64,000 bases of DNA, from the NCBI RefSeq assembly GCF_048564905.1, contig NW_027328873.1, positions 248,001 through 312,000 on the forward strand. The letters are read 5' to 3'. The DNA is from Vicugna pacos. Its lineage: Eukaryota; Chordata; Mammalia; Artiodactyla; Camelidae. The translations under genes and the position numbers were made by a program. The notes under the pieces were generated by a model. It did not search any database. It was not told the origin of the DNA and saw only the letters and a program-made list of their open reading frames with translations. Position 1 is the first letter of the stretch; each line of letters opens with the position of its first letter. Shown in pieces: positions 1-10,667 of the stretch.

Positions 1-56
1 ATCCAACAGCCACAACAAGCCTCGTGGAACACACCAACATTCCACCTGGAATCCAA

Positions 57-997
57 CCGGTAACTGCCATCCCCAATGGCTGCTGCATCTTGTCAGTGTT
101 GGGGGAGGTGCTGCATCCGACGAGAGGTTCCTAAAGTAAATGTGGTTCTGCCCACTAGCGTCCCATGGGCCTTACTTCTTCCCTCTTTCCTTTTGTTCAG
201 ATCTGTATGCACAGTACCAATGGAGAGAAGTGTGTCCCTTTTCAGTTGAAGGTTTCACACGTCTTTAAACTTTCTAAGAGTTCACAGTACACACAGACCC
301 AGTAAAGGAGACTTATGTTCCTATAATATCCGTACAACCGGAATACATATGCGTCGCATGATTTCTGCTGAAAAACCCACACTCTCAGGACATGGATCTA
401 TTGGTTTCATGGGGGCTGAATTTCCAAGAAATGAAACCAACCCCAATGTGCACTTTACTGTCTGTCTCTTTTGCTCTTAGTACACTTTGGCAGAGCTACT
501 TGCCTTTGTTATAGGCTTCTTACAATTCTTCTCTACGTAGCGTAGAATATGGCATTCCTTCATCCTGTTGGAAGACATACAAGACTACATCACGGACTAG
601 GAATCCAGTGGATTCCAAATCGGCATTTGGGTGAGGTCACGATATGCTCTGATGAATCTATATTTACGAATATGAATGCACGCCTCTGATTTCCGAATAC
701 AAGTGTGCTGAGTACATGCAAGCCGCAATACTGGGTCGATGCGTGCTGAATGATCCTTGACATCACCTTGAGTATTTTCTTTTGAATAATCATGTTTCCC
801 ATGGTATATGTCAGCCAACCGTACCATTTTGGTGCATGTTTGTTGGTTTGATTCTTTGTTGGTCTGCTTCTCGCTTGTTTTGCAAACACGTCAGGACATG
901 CATCTCTCCTTTCGCTTCAAACAGAGAGTCAAATAAGCTGATTCACTTAAGAGAGTGCTTCCAATCACCTATGATTTCCTGCTTCCCTCTCCAATCT
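57..997. other. Unrecognised unique part of the unit (exemplar in unit 1)
   Basis: No recognisable gene, RNA or transposon. Short frames on both strands overlap each other and change length with single variants, for example 590-889 minus. A splice-acceptor-like TTTAG on the minus strand lies near 133, just upstream of the exon-like block whose end is at 1-86. In minus sense this stretch lies 3' of the ORF1 relic, so it could include the tail of that element; I could not identify one. Confidence 0.5.
600..616. repeat. 17-base palindrome with variable central base, one per unit
   Basis: The sequence is ggaatcca-N-tggattcc, an 8-base inverted repeat around one base. The centre is G in units 1, 2, 8, 9 and 12 and T in units 3, 4, 5, 6, 7, 10 and 11. 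Other sites: 5891, 11181, 16472, 21773 (left arm mutated), 27053, 32344, 37634, 42923, 48213, 53515 and 58795. I know of no function; it could bind a dimeric factor or be chance. Confidence 0.6.
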
Positions 998-1920
998 TTA
1001 AGGTTTTGATGTCCTCCTTGCCTTCTTCTTGTTTCTTCTTTGCCACTCATGCTCTTCTTGCATTTCCAATAATGGTTTTCTTCTTTCCATTTCATCTTGC
1101 TGCTTTTCTATTCCGGGGAGTATTCTCAACCTTCCTTTTAGAAGAAGTTTTGAACTGCTGAATTCTTTTATGATTTGCCGGTCTGTGGATTGCTCTAGCT
1201 CTGCCGTTATTAGAGATGGTGGTCATGTGGCATAGGCTACCCTAGGTGGCAGCATTTGGCCATTCAGGATATGGTCTGTGTCCTGGCACTCCTCCCTGTC
1301 CTGCAATATTGCTGCCGAGTTATAAGCTGAAACCCCTCTGGAGGTTCCCTTGTGACTATGTTGTTTCCTCCAGGTGCATTTTAAATCACTGTGATATTCG
1401 TGAACTTTGTTGATTGGAATCATACAGCTGCTTGTAGGTCTATTGGGATTCCACCTCCTTTGGATGCTGTGTAATTCCTGAATTCGCATAGATGAATTTT
1501 TCTTGGCTTTCAACACGTTTCAGTCTGATATTTCTACAGATAAATTTTCAGACATATTTTATTTCTTTATCTCTTGCTTTTCCATCTGGGACTCTTATGA
1601 ATTCTAGTCTTTCATGCCCTGTCTTAACCCAGGATACAACAGCAATATTTTCATTGTTTTGCACTTGCTTTCCTATGTCCGAATCTGACCGAGGGATTTC
1701 TGTTCCCCTGTCTTCACAGTCATTCACGCGTCCCTCTGCATTATCTAGTCTGCTAAGGACTGAATTTTAGCCCTGATATTATCACATCCACTGAGTTTTC
1801 TGATATCTTTTGGCTCGTCTTTAGACTTTCTCTTCCCCTTTTCTGGTATTCTGCCTTTTGTGATTCTGAGACCCTTTTGATCTTCAGTGTATTCCTGACC
1901 TCCATTTTCAACACTTGGAC
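998..1920 (-). mobile_element. LINE-1-type ORF1 relic, unit 1 (best described)
   Basis: Read on the minus strand, this segment aligns by eye with LINE-1 ORF1p, the RNA-binding trimeric chaperone of L1. In order: a coiled-coil end with the run SRLDNAEGRVNDCEDR (compare L1 SRLD-AEERISELEDR) at about 1725-1775; an RRM-like start with RLEFIRVPDGKARDKEIKY (compare NLRIIGVPEGEEREK) at about 1570-1625; then NPNRPTSS, KQHSHKGTS, SAYNSAAILQDREECQD and, after an in-frame TGA, TDRQIIKEFSSSK (compare NPKRSTPRH, KGTPIRLSADFSAETLQARREW and TDKQKLKEF). The relic may begin at the ATG near 2026. It is broken by several stops and at least one frameshift near 1500 and is not functional. No ORF2 is seen downstream, so a HAL1-like (ORF1-only) element or a 3'-cut L1 are both possible. 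It must predate the amplification, because every copy has it at the same place. Confidence 0.7.
1239..1252 (+). promoter_or_regulatory. CTCF-like core motif, one per unit
   Basis: The 14-mer ACCCTAGGTGGCAG fits the CTCF core consensus CCASYAGRKGGCRS at 12 of 14 positions, with the ten-base 3' part TAGGTGGCAG matching fully. It recurs at 6530-6543, 11820-11833, 17111-17124, 22402-22415, 27692-27705, 32983-32996, 38273-38286, 43562-43575, 48852-48865, 54144-54157 (AACC in place of ACCC) and 59434-59447, always in plus orientation. It lies inside the antisense ORF1 relic, so the match may be fortuitous. CTCF binding per unit is established for DXZ4 and D4Z4 but is only an inference here. Confidence 0.35.
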
Positions 1921-3620
1921 TGCATAGCGTTTTGCAGTCTAGTTGTTTGAATGCTTATCTTTTGGGCCTTCTATATCTTTGGAACTGAAAATGGTACTTC
2001 CTATTTCTTTTACTGTACTTCTTCATCTCTACTGGTCAGGTAATATCAGGTATCTAATGTAGATTTTTAGGGCTATGTTAAGTGAAAATTTTAGACTCTT
2101 GTCTCTACGCAATTCCAAGGGATTTCTGTGAGGACAATTTCTCCTAGACATTGATGCCATATTCTCTTCCTGTGTGTGTTGTCTGGTATATCTCCAATTG
2201 CTGGTGTTGCATTTGTTGTGATGAACAACCCATACTATTTCGATTAGCATAACTTCATTATGATTACGCTTATCTCACAATTCTGAAAGTGCGCAGGACA
2301 CGGTCTCTTGTGGAAATGAGGATTCTAAAGGTTCTCAGCTCTGCATTCTGCTCTATGTCATTTTGGAGTGTTTCCAAAACAGCAAACTGAGAGTGCGCTT
2401 GTGCTTTGTAGTGCCACGGGAATGTCCCAATGAAAGCAGTTCTTCCCAGAGCTTCTCTGTCTACTGAAACACCAGTGGAAGCACATCCATGGATGTCACA
2501 CATCAGGGTCTGCTGGAATGATCCCGCAGACCGACCTTGGTGTCCTCGCTGCCGTACCGTGCCGCTGCCATCCAAAATGTAGCATCCGATTTTGGGAGAT
2601 AGTGCTGAAGGAAATGCTTCCTCTTCTCACGCTGTGGACTTGGACCACTCTAACTTGTCCTATCATCCTTGTGACACGGGTGCACGAAGGCCACCACAGA
2701 GCTGTTGCGCATCCTGTGCCTCAAACCAAACTATAATCCCAGCCCAGGATATGAATGTTGCAGATCCTAAGGATTTTCATTCTGATTTCAAACCCAAGGC
2801 CCCCTGAATCCCTCAGACCAGATGCACGATAGCTCTGATTCAGCCCCACACGTGCTCTATTGGCAAAATGCCCAATTGGTCACTGGTCCTGCAGATGCAC
2901 TGGGTGTGGCCATGGGACATATCGGTAATCTCAACCGCGCGACCAGTGTGGTTGATTTATCATTGGTACACTGTTCGGTTTGCTCTCTTGATTAGACCCA
3001 CCACATCCCACAACGCACTCCAGATCCCTGAGACTCAGCGTATGCCATCAACCGTAGCCCTATACCTCACTTACCGATGCTCCTGCTAACTGTAATTTGG
3101 CATCACGGATCTTGGTCTCAGAATCAACTGTGGGGATATTTTGCGCTGGTTTCTTTGAGTTCTGTCAGCCAAGCATCTGCTGTGCACTCTTGTAAATCTC
3201 AGCACATCACCTTCAATCTCATGTCTCCTGTCCGCTTGAGAGGGTGCGTCCAAGTTAAACAGGGTTTCACCCTTGTTGGTCAGACCCTGCCCTGGTTTCC
3301 ATTCCCTGCTTTGCCTTCTCCTGCTTCCAGGTGTCCTGAGGCCTCATCCTGTCTTTGGAAGTAACAGACCTCTCTTCGGCAAGTGTCCTGTGCCAAAGGC
3401 TGGGTGAGTGGAGTTTTACATTTCTCTGTACAAGGGAGCGCGTGAGTGCAGGTTGCACTTCTTCTCTGCCAACTGGGCATCGATGAATCAACACTATCCA
3501 GATACATTTCACAGAAATGTGATATTTGCTTAGCTCTTGGTTTCTATACAGCCGTGGTGGGTGGGGTTGTCCAAAGAAACCTGTTTTGACATTGTGTTGA
3601 TATCTCATTTGCAGTCTTTA
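1921..3620. other. Unrecognised part 5' of the ORF1 relic in its own sense (exemplar in unit 1)
   Basis: The stretch is contiguous with the ORF1 relic on its 5' side in minus orientation, so it may be the element's N-terminal region (to about 2026) plus a 5' UTR-like region. I cannot match it to a known 5' UTR. It holds a short GT run near 2173-2181 that varies by one dinucleotide between copies. The longest open frames in the array (up to 165 codons, plus strand) fall here but are broken in several copies and have no recognisable protein features. Confidence 0.4.
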
Positions 3621-4661
3621 AGAATTTTAACAGAATTCATTTCCATGTTTTGGGAGTTATACGAAAATGAAGTTATTTTTTGAAACACACTAAATCGACC
3701 TAGAAGCCAGACTTGTCAATTTTGGTAACATTTTGTCAGCTCTACGGAAAACCTAGACAGATAGAATGCAAACTAGCAGTCCAAACTGTTAAAGGGGTCA
3801 TGTCAGCTCTTTACGGTTGAAGCCACCGAGACCAACAGGAACCATGAAATTACTATTGGAAACATGAAATAACCCCCAACCTTGGATACACTTGGGCATG
3901 TGGTGCCCTTTAGCCCTATTTGTCACCTACTGGCCAATGTTGGCATTTCAAGGGGTAACATCCCTCTCTAGGAAAATACAAGAGGAAACAAACCAAATAT
4001 ATACATTTAGGTTTGAATCCAAATGCACCTAGAGGCATTATAGCTAGGAGAACCCTGCTGCAGTTATGCTTGTCTATGGAGAACCAGGTGTTCTTCTATC
4101 AGTGATGAGAACAGTTAATCTTCCGATCATGTTGGGTAAAGCCATTTAACGCAACCAAGTCTGCACCCACATGATATAGTGCCCCCGGGGGCTTGACTCA
4201 AGTGAAAGACGATCCACATAAGCTGTGTCTTTAATGTCATTGGCGACTTTTACAGTACACTTCACTTTCTGACTTGTACTATTTACCTATACTGTCTTGA
4301 AAAACTGAGGCCTAATACAGATTCAAGTTCAGTCAAAGATTCCCCTCACTTACCACACTCCCTTCACCCCAGGGAAGACATAAACACAACATTTGCTGAA
4401 TCTAGCTGAAGGCCATCGTTTCTAGGTGTGAGCTAAGTATTCAATTCCTATATATTTCAGCCGAGACTATTTGACCTTTAAGGAGTTCACTGTTGTTCAC
4501 AGAGTGTGAAGCTTGAGGAACTCTGATTCTAGGAGGGACTTGCCCTTCTCCTAATGGCTTCATTGCCGCTCAGGTACTGAACCTTCAAAATGGATGCGTG
4601 AGTGGAGGGGAGGGAAGGGCAAGTGCTTGCTAGCTAGGCCCAAACCTGGGAAAAAGCTTAC
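3621..4661. other. AT-richer part without a recognised gene (exemplar in unit 1)
   Basis: No open frame of note and no recognised transposon. It holds the GC palindrome at 4181-4192 and a purine-rich G-run stretch at 4604-4619 next to the donor-like site at 4661. On the plus strand a pyrimidine-rich acceptor-like site at 4460 and a CTCAG/GTACTG donor-like site at 4573 would bound a 113-base non-coding exon; this is only suggestive. Confidence 0.4.
4181..4192. repeat. 12-base GC palindrome gcccccgggggc
   Basis: This is a perfect self-complementary 12-mer in an AT-richer part of the unit. It is intact in units 1, 2, 4 and 9-12. In unit 8 the preceding base is changed but the 12-mer itself is intact. 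It is changed in units 3 and 5 (same change), unit 6 (another change) and unit 7 (one base shorter). It is useful as a lineage marker; no function is evident. Confidence 0.6.
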
Positions 4662-5378
4662 CTGGGCTTGGTTAATTTTGGTCTGAATGGCTTGGGAAGG
4701 CCCCTTGGGACATGTGGATTCTCACGACCTCTTCCAAGAACAGGAGCATTTTGATCATCTCTGCCGTCTCTTCTCTTGCACACGTCAGGGACCTTGGACC
4801 CGTTCTTGGAGAAGAGAATTGAGGAACTTCCTCAAGTCCACGTTGGCACTCCGTATGTTTCTGCCAGTATCAGCGAGGTTCAATATGTCTCCTGAAAGTC
4901 TTTTGAGCCTGGTATCCTCTACAGCTGTCTCCACGCCAGTATTCTCCATTGGAGCAGAACATCTCTCATCCATGTGTTCGCATCTCTCCTCAATCCGTGC
5001 AGCCAGCTTTTCGGCCAGCTTCTCTTCGTGACTCCCCTAAAGTCGACTTCACCAGGACTGGGCAAGTCTGAAAGTACCTCGGAGCCTCACCAGTAAGCTG
5101 ATGACAGGCAGATCTTCCACTGTCTGCCCTTTCAGGTTCTGGAAACTGACCTTTGAACTCAGGTCTTTGGGCAGCAGAAGTATCTCGAACTTACACAGCT
5201 TCCCGGACCAAACACCTAAGCCAAGCTCCACAGAGGCCTGCAGCCCCTCCATCACACTGATCCACCCACAGAACTCGGCCCGGTTACCTAGGATCCAACA
5301 GCCACAACAAGCCTCGTGGAACACACCAACATTCCACCTGGAATCCAACCGGTAACTGCCATCCCCAATGGCTGCTGC
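4662..5378 (-). other. Exon-like minus-strand segment with two open blocks, unit 1
   Basis: I do not recognise the protein. Block A is open from about 5378 down to 5091 and includes WNVGVFHEACCGCWILGNR, CKFEILLLPKDLSS and VEDLPVISLL. Block B is open from 5036 to 4785 and reads GSHEEKLAEKLAARIEERC..., with a regular charged, coiled-coil-like start, ending LRKFLNSLLQERVQGP. Between them lie 54 bases (5037-5090) that begin with GTGAGG and end with TTTAG in minus sense. Both edges are in phase 0, so removing the gap would join the blocks in frame. A further donor-like CCCAG/GTAAGC sits at 4662/4661. A relic of a host gene captured in the unit, or a transcribed non-coding exon, are both possible. 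The 54-base gap is shorter than most mammalian introns, which argues for caution. No ATG start is obvious for block A. Confidence 0.3.
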
Positions 5379-8300
5379 ATCTTGTCAGTGTTGGGGGAGG
5401 GGCTGCATCCGACGAGAGGTTCCTAAAGTAAATGTGGTCTGCCCACTAGCGTCCCATGGGCCTTTCTTCTTCCCTCTTTCCTTTTGTTCAGATCTGTATG
5501 CACAGTACCAATGGAGAGAAGTGTGTCCCTTTTCAGTTGAAGGTTTCACACGTCTTTAAACTTTCTAAGAGTTCACAGTACACAGAGACCCAGTAAAGGA
5601 GACTTATGTTCCTATAATATCCGTACAACCGGAATACATATGCGTCGCATGATTTCTGCTGAAAAACCCACACTCTCAGGACATGGATCTATTGGTTTCA
5701 TGGGGGCTGAATTTCCAAGAAATGAAACCAACACCAATGTGCACTTTACTGTCTGTCTCTTTTGCTCTTAGTACACTTTGGCAGAGCTACTTGCCTTTGT
5801 TATAGGCTTCTTACAATTCTTCTCTACGTAGCGTAGAATATGGCATTCCTTCATCCTGTTGGAAGACATACAAGACTACATCACGGACTAGGAATCCAGT
5901 GGATTCCAAATCGGCATTTGGGTGAGGTCACGATATGCTCTGATGAATCTATATTTACGAATATGAATGCACGCCTCTGATTTCCGAATACAAGTGTGCT
6001 GAGTACATGCAAGCCGCAATACTGGGTCGATGCGTGCTGAATGATCCTTGACATCACCTTGAGTATTTTCTTTTGAATAATCATGTTTCCCATGGTATAT
6101 GTCAGCCAACCGTACCATTTTGGTGCATGTTTGTTGGTTTGATTCTTTGTTGGTCTGCTTCTCGCTTGTTTTGCAAACACGTCAGGACATGCATCTCTCC
6201 TTTCGCTTCAAACAGAGAGTCAAATAAGCTGATTCACTTAAGAGAGTGCTTCCAATCACCTATGATTTCCTGCTTCCCTCTCCAATCTTTAAGGTTTTGA
6301 TGTCCTCCTTGCCTTCTTCTTGTTTCTTCTTTGCCACTCATGCTCTTCTTGCATTTCCAATAATGGTTTCCTTCTTTCCATTTCATCTTGCTGCTTTTCT
6401 ATTCCGGGGAGTATTCTCAACCTTCCTTTTAGAAGAAGTTTTGAACTGCTGAATTCTTTTATGATTTGCCGGTCTGTGGATTGCTCTAGCTGTGCCGTTA
6501 TTAGAAATGGTGGTCATGTGGCATAGGCTACCCTAGGTGGCAGCCTTTGGCCATTCAGGATATGGTCTGTGTCCTGGCACTCCTCCCTGTCCTGCAATAT
6601 TGCTGCCGAGTTATAAGCTGAAACCCCTCTGGAGGTTCCCTTGTGACTATGTTGTTTCCTCCAGGTGCATTTTAAATCACTGTGATATTCGTGAACTTTG
6701 TTGATTGGAATCATACAGCTGCTGGTAGGTCTATTAGGATTCCACCTCCTTTGGATGCTGTGTAATTCCTGAATTCGCATAGATGATTTTTTCTTGGTTT
6801 TCAACAAGTTTCATTCTGATATTTCTACAGATAAATTTTCAGACATATTTTATTTCTTTATCTCTTGCTTTTCCATCTGGGAGTCTTATGAATTCTAGTC
6901 TTTCATTCCGTGTCTTAACCCAGGATACAACAGCAATATTTTCATTGTTTTGCACTTGCTTTCCTATGTCCGAATCTGACCGAGGGATTTCTGTTCCCCT
7001 GTCTTCACAGTCATTCACGCGTCCTTCTGCATTATCTAGTCTGCTAAGGACTGAATTTTAGCCCTGATATTATCACATCCACTGAGTTTTCTGATATCTT
7101 TTGGCTCGTCTTTAGACTTTCTCTTCCCCTTTTCTGGTATTCTGCCTTTTGTGATTCTGAGACCCTTTTGTTCTTCAGTGTTTTCCTGACCTCCATTTTC
7201 AACACTTGGACTGCATAGCGTTTTGCAGTCTAGTTGTTTGAAAGCTTATCTTTTGGGCCTTCAATATCTTTGGAACTGAAAATGGTACTTCCTATTTCTT
7301 TTACTGTACTTCTTCATCTCTACTGATCAGGTAATATCAGGTATCTAATGTAGATTTTTAGGGCTATGTTAAGTGAAAATTTAAGACTCTTGTCTCTACG
7401 CAATTCCAAGGGATTTCTGTGAGGACAATTTCTCCTAGACATTGATGCCATATTCTGTTCCTGTGTGTGTTGTCTGGTATATCTCCAATTGCTGGTGTTG
7501 CATTTGTTGTGATGAACAACCCATACTATTTCGATTAGCATAACTTCATTTTGATTACGCTTATCTCACAATTCTGAAAGTGCGCAGGACACGGCCTCTT
7601 GTGGAAATGAGGATTCTAAAGGTTCTCAGCTCTGCATTCTGCTCTATGTCATTTTGGAGTGTTTCCAAAACAGCAAACTGAGAGTGCGCTTGTGCTTGTA
7701 GTGCCACGGGAATGTCCCAATGAAAGCAGTTCTTCCCAGAGCTTCTCTGTCTACTGAAACACCAGTGGAAGCACATCCATGGATGTCACACATCAGGGCC
7801 TGCTGGAATGATCCCGCAGACCGACCTTGGTGTCCTCGCTGCCGTACCGTGCCGGTGCCATCCAAAATGTAGCATCCGATTTTGGGAGATAGTGCTGAAG
7901 GAAATGCTTCCTCTTCTCACGCTGTGGACTTGGACCACTCTAGCTTGTCCTATCATCCTTGTGGCACGGGTGCACGAAGGCCACCACAGAGCTGTTGCGC
8001 ATCCTGTGCCTCAAACCAAACCATAATCACATCCCAGGTTATGAATGTAGCAGATCCCAAGGCTTTTTATTCTGATTTCAAACCCAAGGCCCCCTGGATC
8101 CCTCAGACCAGATGCAAGATAGCTCTGATTCAGCCCCACACGTGCTCTATTGGCAAAATGCCCAATTGGTCCCTGGTCCTGCAGATGCACTTGGTGTAGC
8201 CATGGGACATATCGGTAATCTCAACCGCGCGACCAGTGTGGTTGATTTATCATTGGTACATTGTTCGGTTTGCTCTCTTGATTAGACCCACCACATCCCA

Positions 8301-10581
8301 CAACGCACTCCAGATCCCTGAGACTCAGCGTATGCCATCAACCGTAGCCCTATACCTCACTTACCGATGCTCCTGCTAACTGTAATTTGGCATCACGGAT
8401 CTTGGTCTCAGAATCAACTGTGGGGATATTTTGCGCTGGTTTCTTTGAGTTCTGTCAGCCAAGCATCTGCTGTGCACTCTTGTAAATCTCAGCACATCAC
8501 CTTCAATCTCATGTCTCCTGTCCGCTTGAGAGGGTGCGTCCAAGTCAAACAGGGTTTCACCCTTGTTGGTCAGACCCTGCACTGGTTTCCATTCCCTGCT
8601 TTGCCTTCTCCTGCTTCCAGGTGTCCTGAGGCCTCATCCTGTCATTGGAAGTAACAGACCTCTCTTCGGCAAGTGTCCTGTGCCAAAGGCTGGGTGAGTG
8701 GAGTTTTACATTTCTCTGTACAAGGGAGCGCGTGAGTGCAGGTTGCACTTCTTCTCTGCCAACTGGGCATTGATTAATCAACACTATCCAGATACATTAC
8801 ACAGAAATGTGATATTTCCTTAGCTCTTGGTTTCTAGACAGCCGTGGTGGGAGGGGTTGTCCAAAGAAACCTGTTTTGACATTGTGTTGATATCTCATTT
8901 GCTGTCTTTAAGAATTTTAACAGAATTCATTTACATATTTTGGGAGTTATACGAAAATGAAGTTATTTTTTGAAACACACTAAATCGACCTAGAAGCCAG
9001 ACTTGTCAATTTTGGTAACATTGTGTCAGCTCTACGGAAAACCTAGACAGATAGAATGCAAACTAGCAGTCCAAACTGTTAAAGGGGTCATGTCAGCTCT
9101 TTACGGTTGAAGCCTCCGAGACCAACAGGAACAATGAAATTACTATTGGAAACATGAAATAACCCCCAACCTTGGATACACTTGGGCATGTGGTGCCCTT
9201 TAGTCCTATTTGTCACCTACTGGCCAATGTTGGCATTTCAAGGGGTAACATCCCTCTCTAGGAAAATACAAGAGGAAACAATCCAAATATATACATTTAG
9301 GTTTGAATCCAAAAGCACCTAGAGGCATTATAGCTAGGAGAACCCTGCTGCACTTATGCTTGTCTATGGAGAACCAGGTGTTCTTCTATCAGTGATGAGA
9401 ACCGTTAATCTTCCTATCATGTAGGGTAAAGCCATTTAACGCAACCAAGTCTACACCCACATGATATAGTGCCCCCGGGGGCTTGACTCAAGTGAAAAAC
9501 GATCCACATAAGCTGTGTCTTTAATGTCATTGGCGACTTTTACAGTACACTTCACTTTCTGACTTGTACTATTTACATATACTGTCTTGAAAAACTGAGG
9601 CATAATACAGATTCAAGTTCAGTCAAAGATTCCCCTCACTTACCACACTCCCTTCACCCCAGGGAAGACATAAACACAACATTTGCTGAATCTAGCGGAA
9701 GGCCATCGTTTCTAGGTGTGAGCTATGTATTCAATACCTATCTATTTCAGCCGAGACTATTTGACCTTTAAGGATTTCACTGTTGTTCACAGAGTGTGAA
9801 GCTTGAGGAACTCTGATTCTAGGAGGGACTTGCCTTCTCCTAATGGCTTCATTGCCGCTCAGGTACTGAACCTTCAAAATGGATGCGTGAGTGGAGGGGA
9901 GGGAAGGGCAAGTGCTTGCTAGCTAGGCCCAAACCTGGGAAAAGGCTTACCTGGGCTTGGTGAATTTTGGTCTGAATGGCTTGGGAAGGCCCCTTGGGAC
10001 GTGTGGATCCTCACGACCTCTTCCAAGAACAGGAGCGTTTTGATCATCTCTGCCATCTCTTCTCTTGCACACGTCAGGGACCTTGGACCCGTTCTTGGAG
10101 AAGAGAATTGAGGAACTTCCTCAAGTCCACGTTGGCACTCCGTATGTTTCTGCCAGTATCAGCGAGGTTCAATATGTCTCCAGAATGTCTTTTGAGCCTG
10201 GTATCCTCTACAGCTGTCTCCACGCCAGTATTCTCCATTGGAGCAGAACATCTCTCATCCATGTGTTCGCATCTCTCCTCAATCCGTGCCGCCAGCTTTT
10301 CGGCCAGCTTCTCTTCGTGACTCCCCTAAAGTCGACTTCACCAGGACTGGGCAAGTCTGAAAGTACCTCGGAGCCTCACCAGTAAGCTGATGACAGGCAG
10401 ATCTTCCACTGTCTGCCCTTTCAGGTTCTGGAAACTGACCTGTGAACTCAGGTCTTTGGGCAGCAGAAGTATCTCGAACTTACACAGCTTCCCGGACCAA
10501 ACACCTAAGCCAAGCTCCACAGAGGCCTGCAGCCCCTCCATCACACTGATCCACCCACAGAACTCGGCCCGGTTACCTAGG
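5293..10581. repeat. Array unit 2 (5289 bp)
   Basis: This is the shortest full copy. One G or T is missing near 5437 relative to most copies (a variant shared with partial unit 13 near 63630), and one T is missing near 7696. It shares with units 1 and 9 the variant near 5940 that lengthens the short minus-strand frame at 5881-6180 to 99 codons; that frame has no other sign of coding. Confidence 0.97.
6290..7212 (-). mobile_element. LINE-1-type ORF1 relic, unit 2
   Basis: Same relic as in unit 1. The C-terminal frame at 6514-6807 is open for 97 codons before the shared TGA. It carries private changes near 6790-6815 and at 6891-6910. Confidence 0.7.
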
Positions 10582-10667
10582 ATCCAACAGCCACAACAAG
10601 CCTCGTGGAACACACCAACATTCCACCTGGAATCCAACCGGTAACTGCCATCCCCAATGGCTGCTGC
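9951..10667 (-). other. Exon-like minus-strand segment, unit 2
   Basis: Same two-block structure. Block B is open at 10074-10325 and block A from 10380 upward. The block A protein is identical to that of units 3, 4, 5 and 6. Confidence 0.3.

Larger units (their letters stand above)
1..5292. repeat. Array unit 1 (5292 bp)
   Basis: This is the reference copy for the layout in the summary. The phase is arbitrary because it starts at the window edge. The palindrome at 600-616 has a central G. It differs from unit 2 at roughly 27 positions in the first 2.3 kb, of which about 20 are transversions. The GC palindrome at 4181-4192 is intact. Confidence 0.97.

Noticed and set aside
590-889. 99-codon minus-strand frame repeated in units 1, 2 and 9
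   Set aside because: In the other units it is cut to 79 codons by a single common variant. Two frames on the same strand and others on the opposite strand are equally open, so there is no coding signal.
4461-4573. Plus-strand exon between an acceptor-like and a donor-like site
   Set aside because: No reading frame is open through it, and splice-like signals of this strength occur by chance. It is mentioned only as suggestive.
4604-4619. G-quadruplex at the purine-rich run
   Set aside because: Only three runs of three or more G are present, with a fourth of two, so it falls short of the usual four-run pattern. At best it is a weak two-layer structure.
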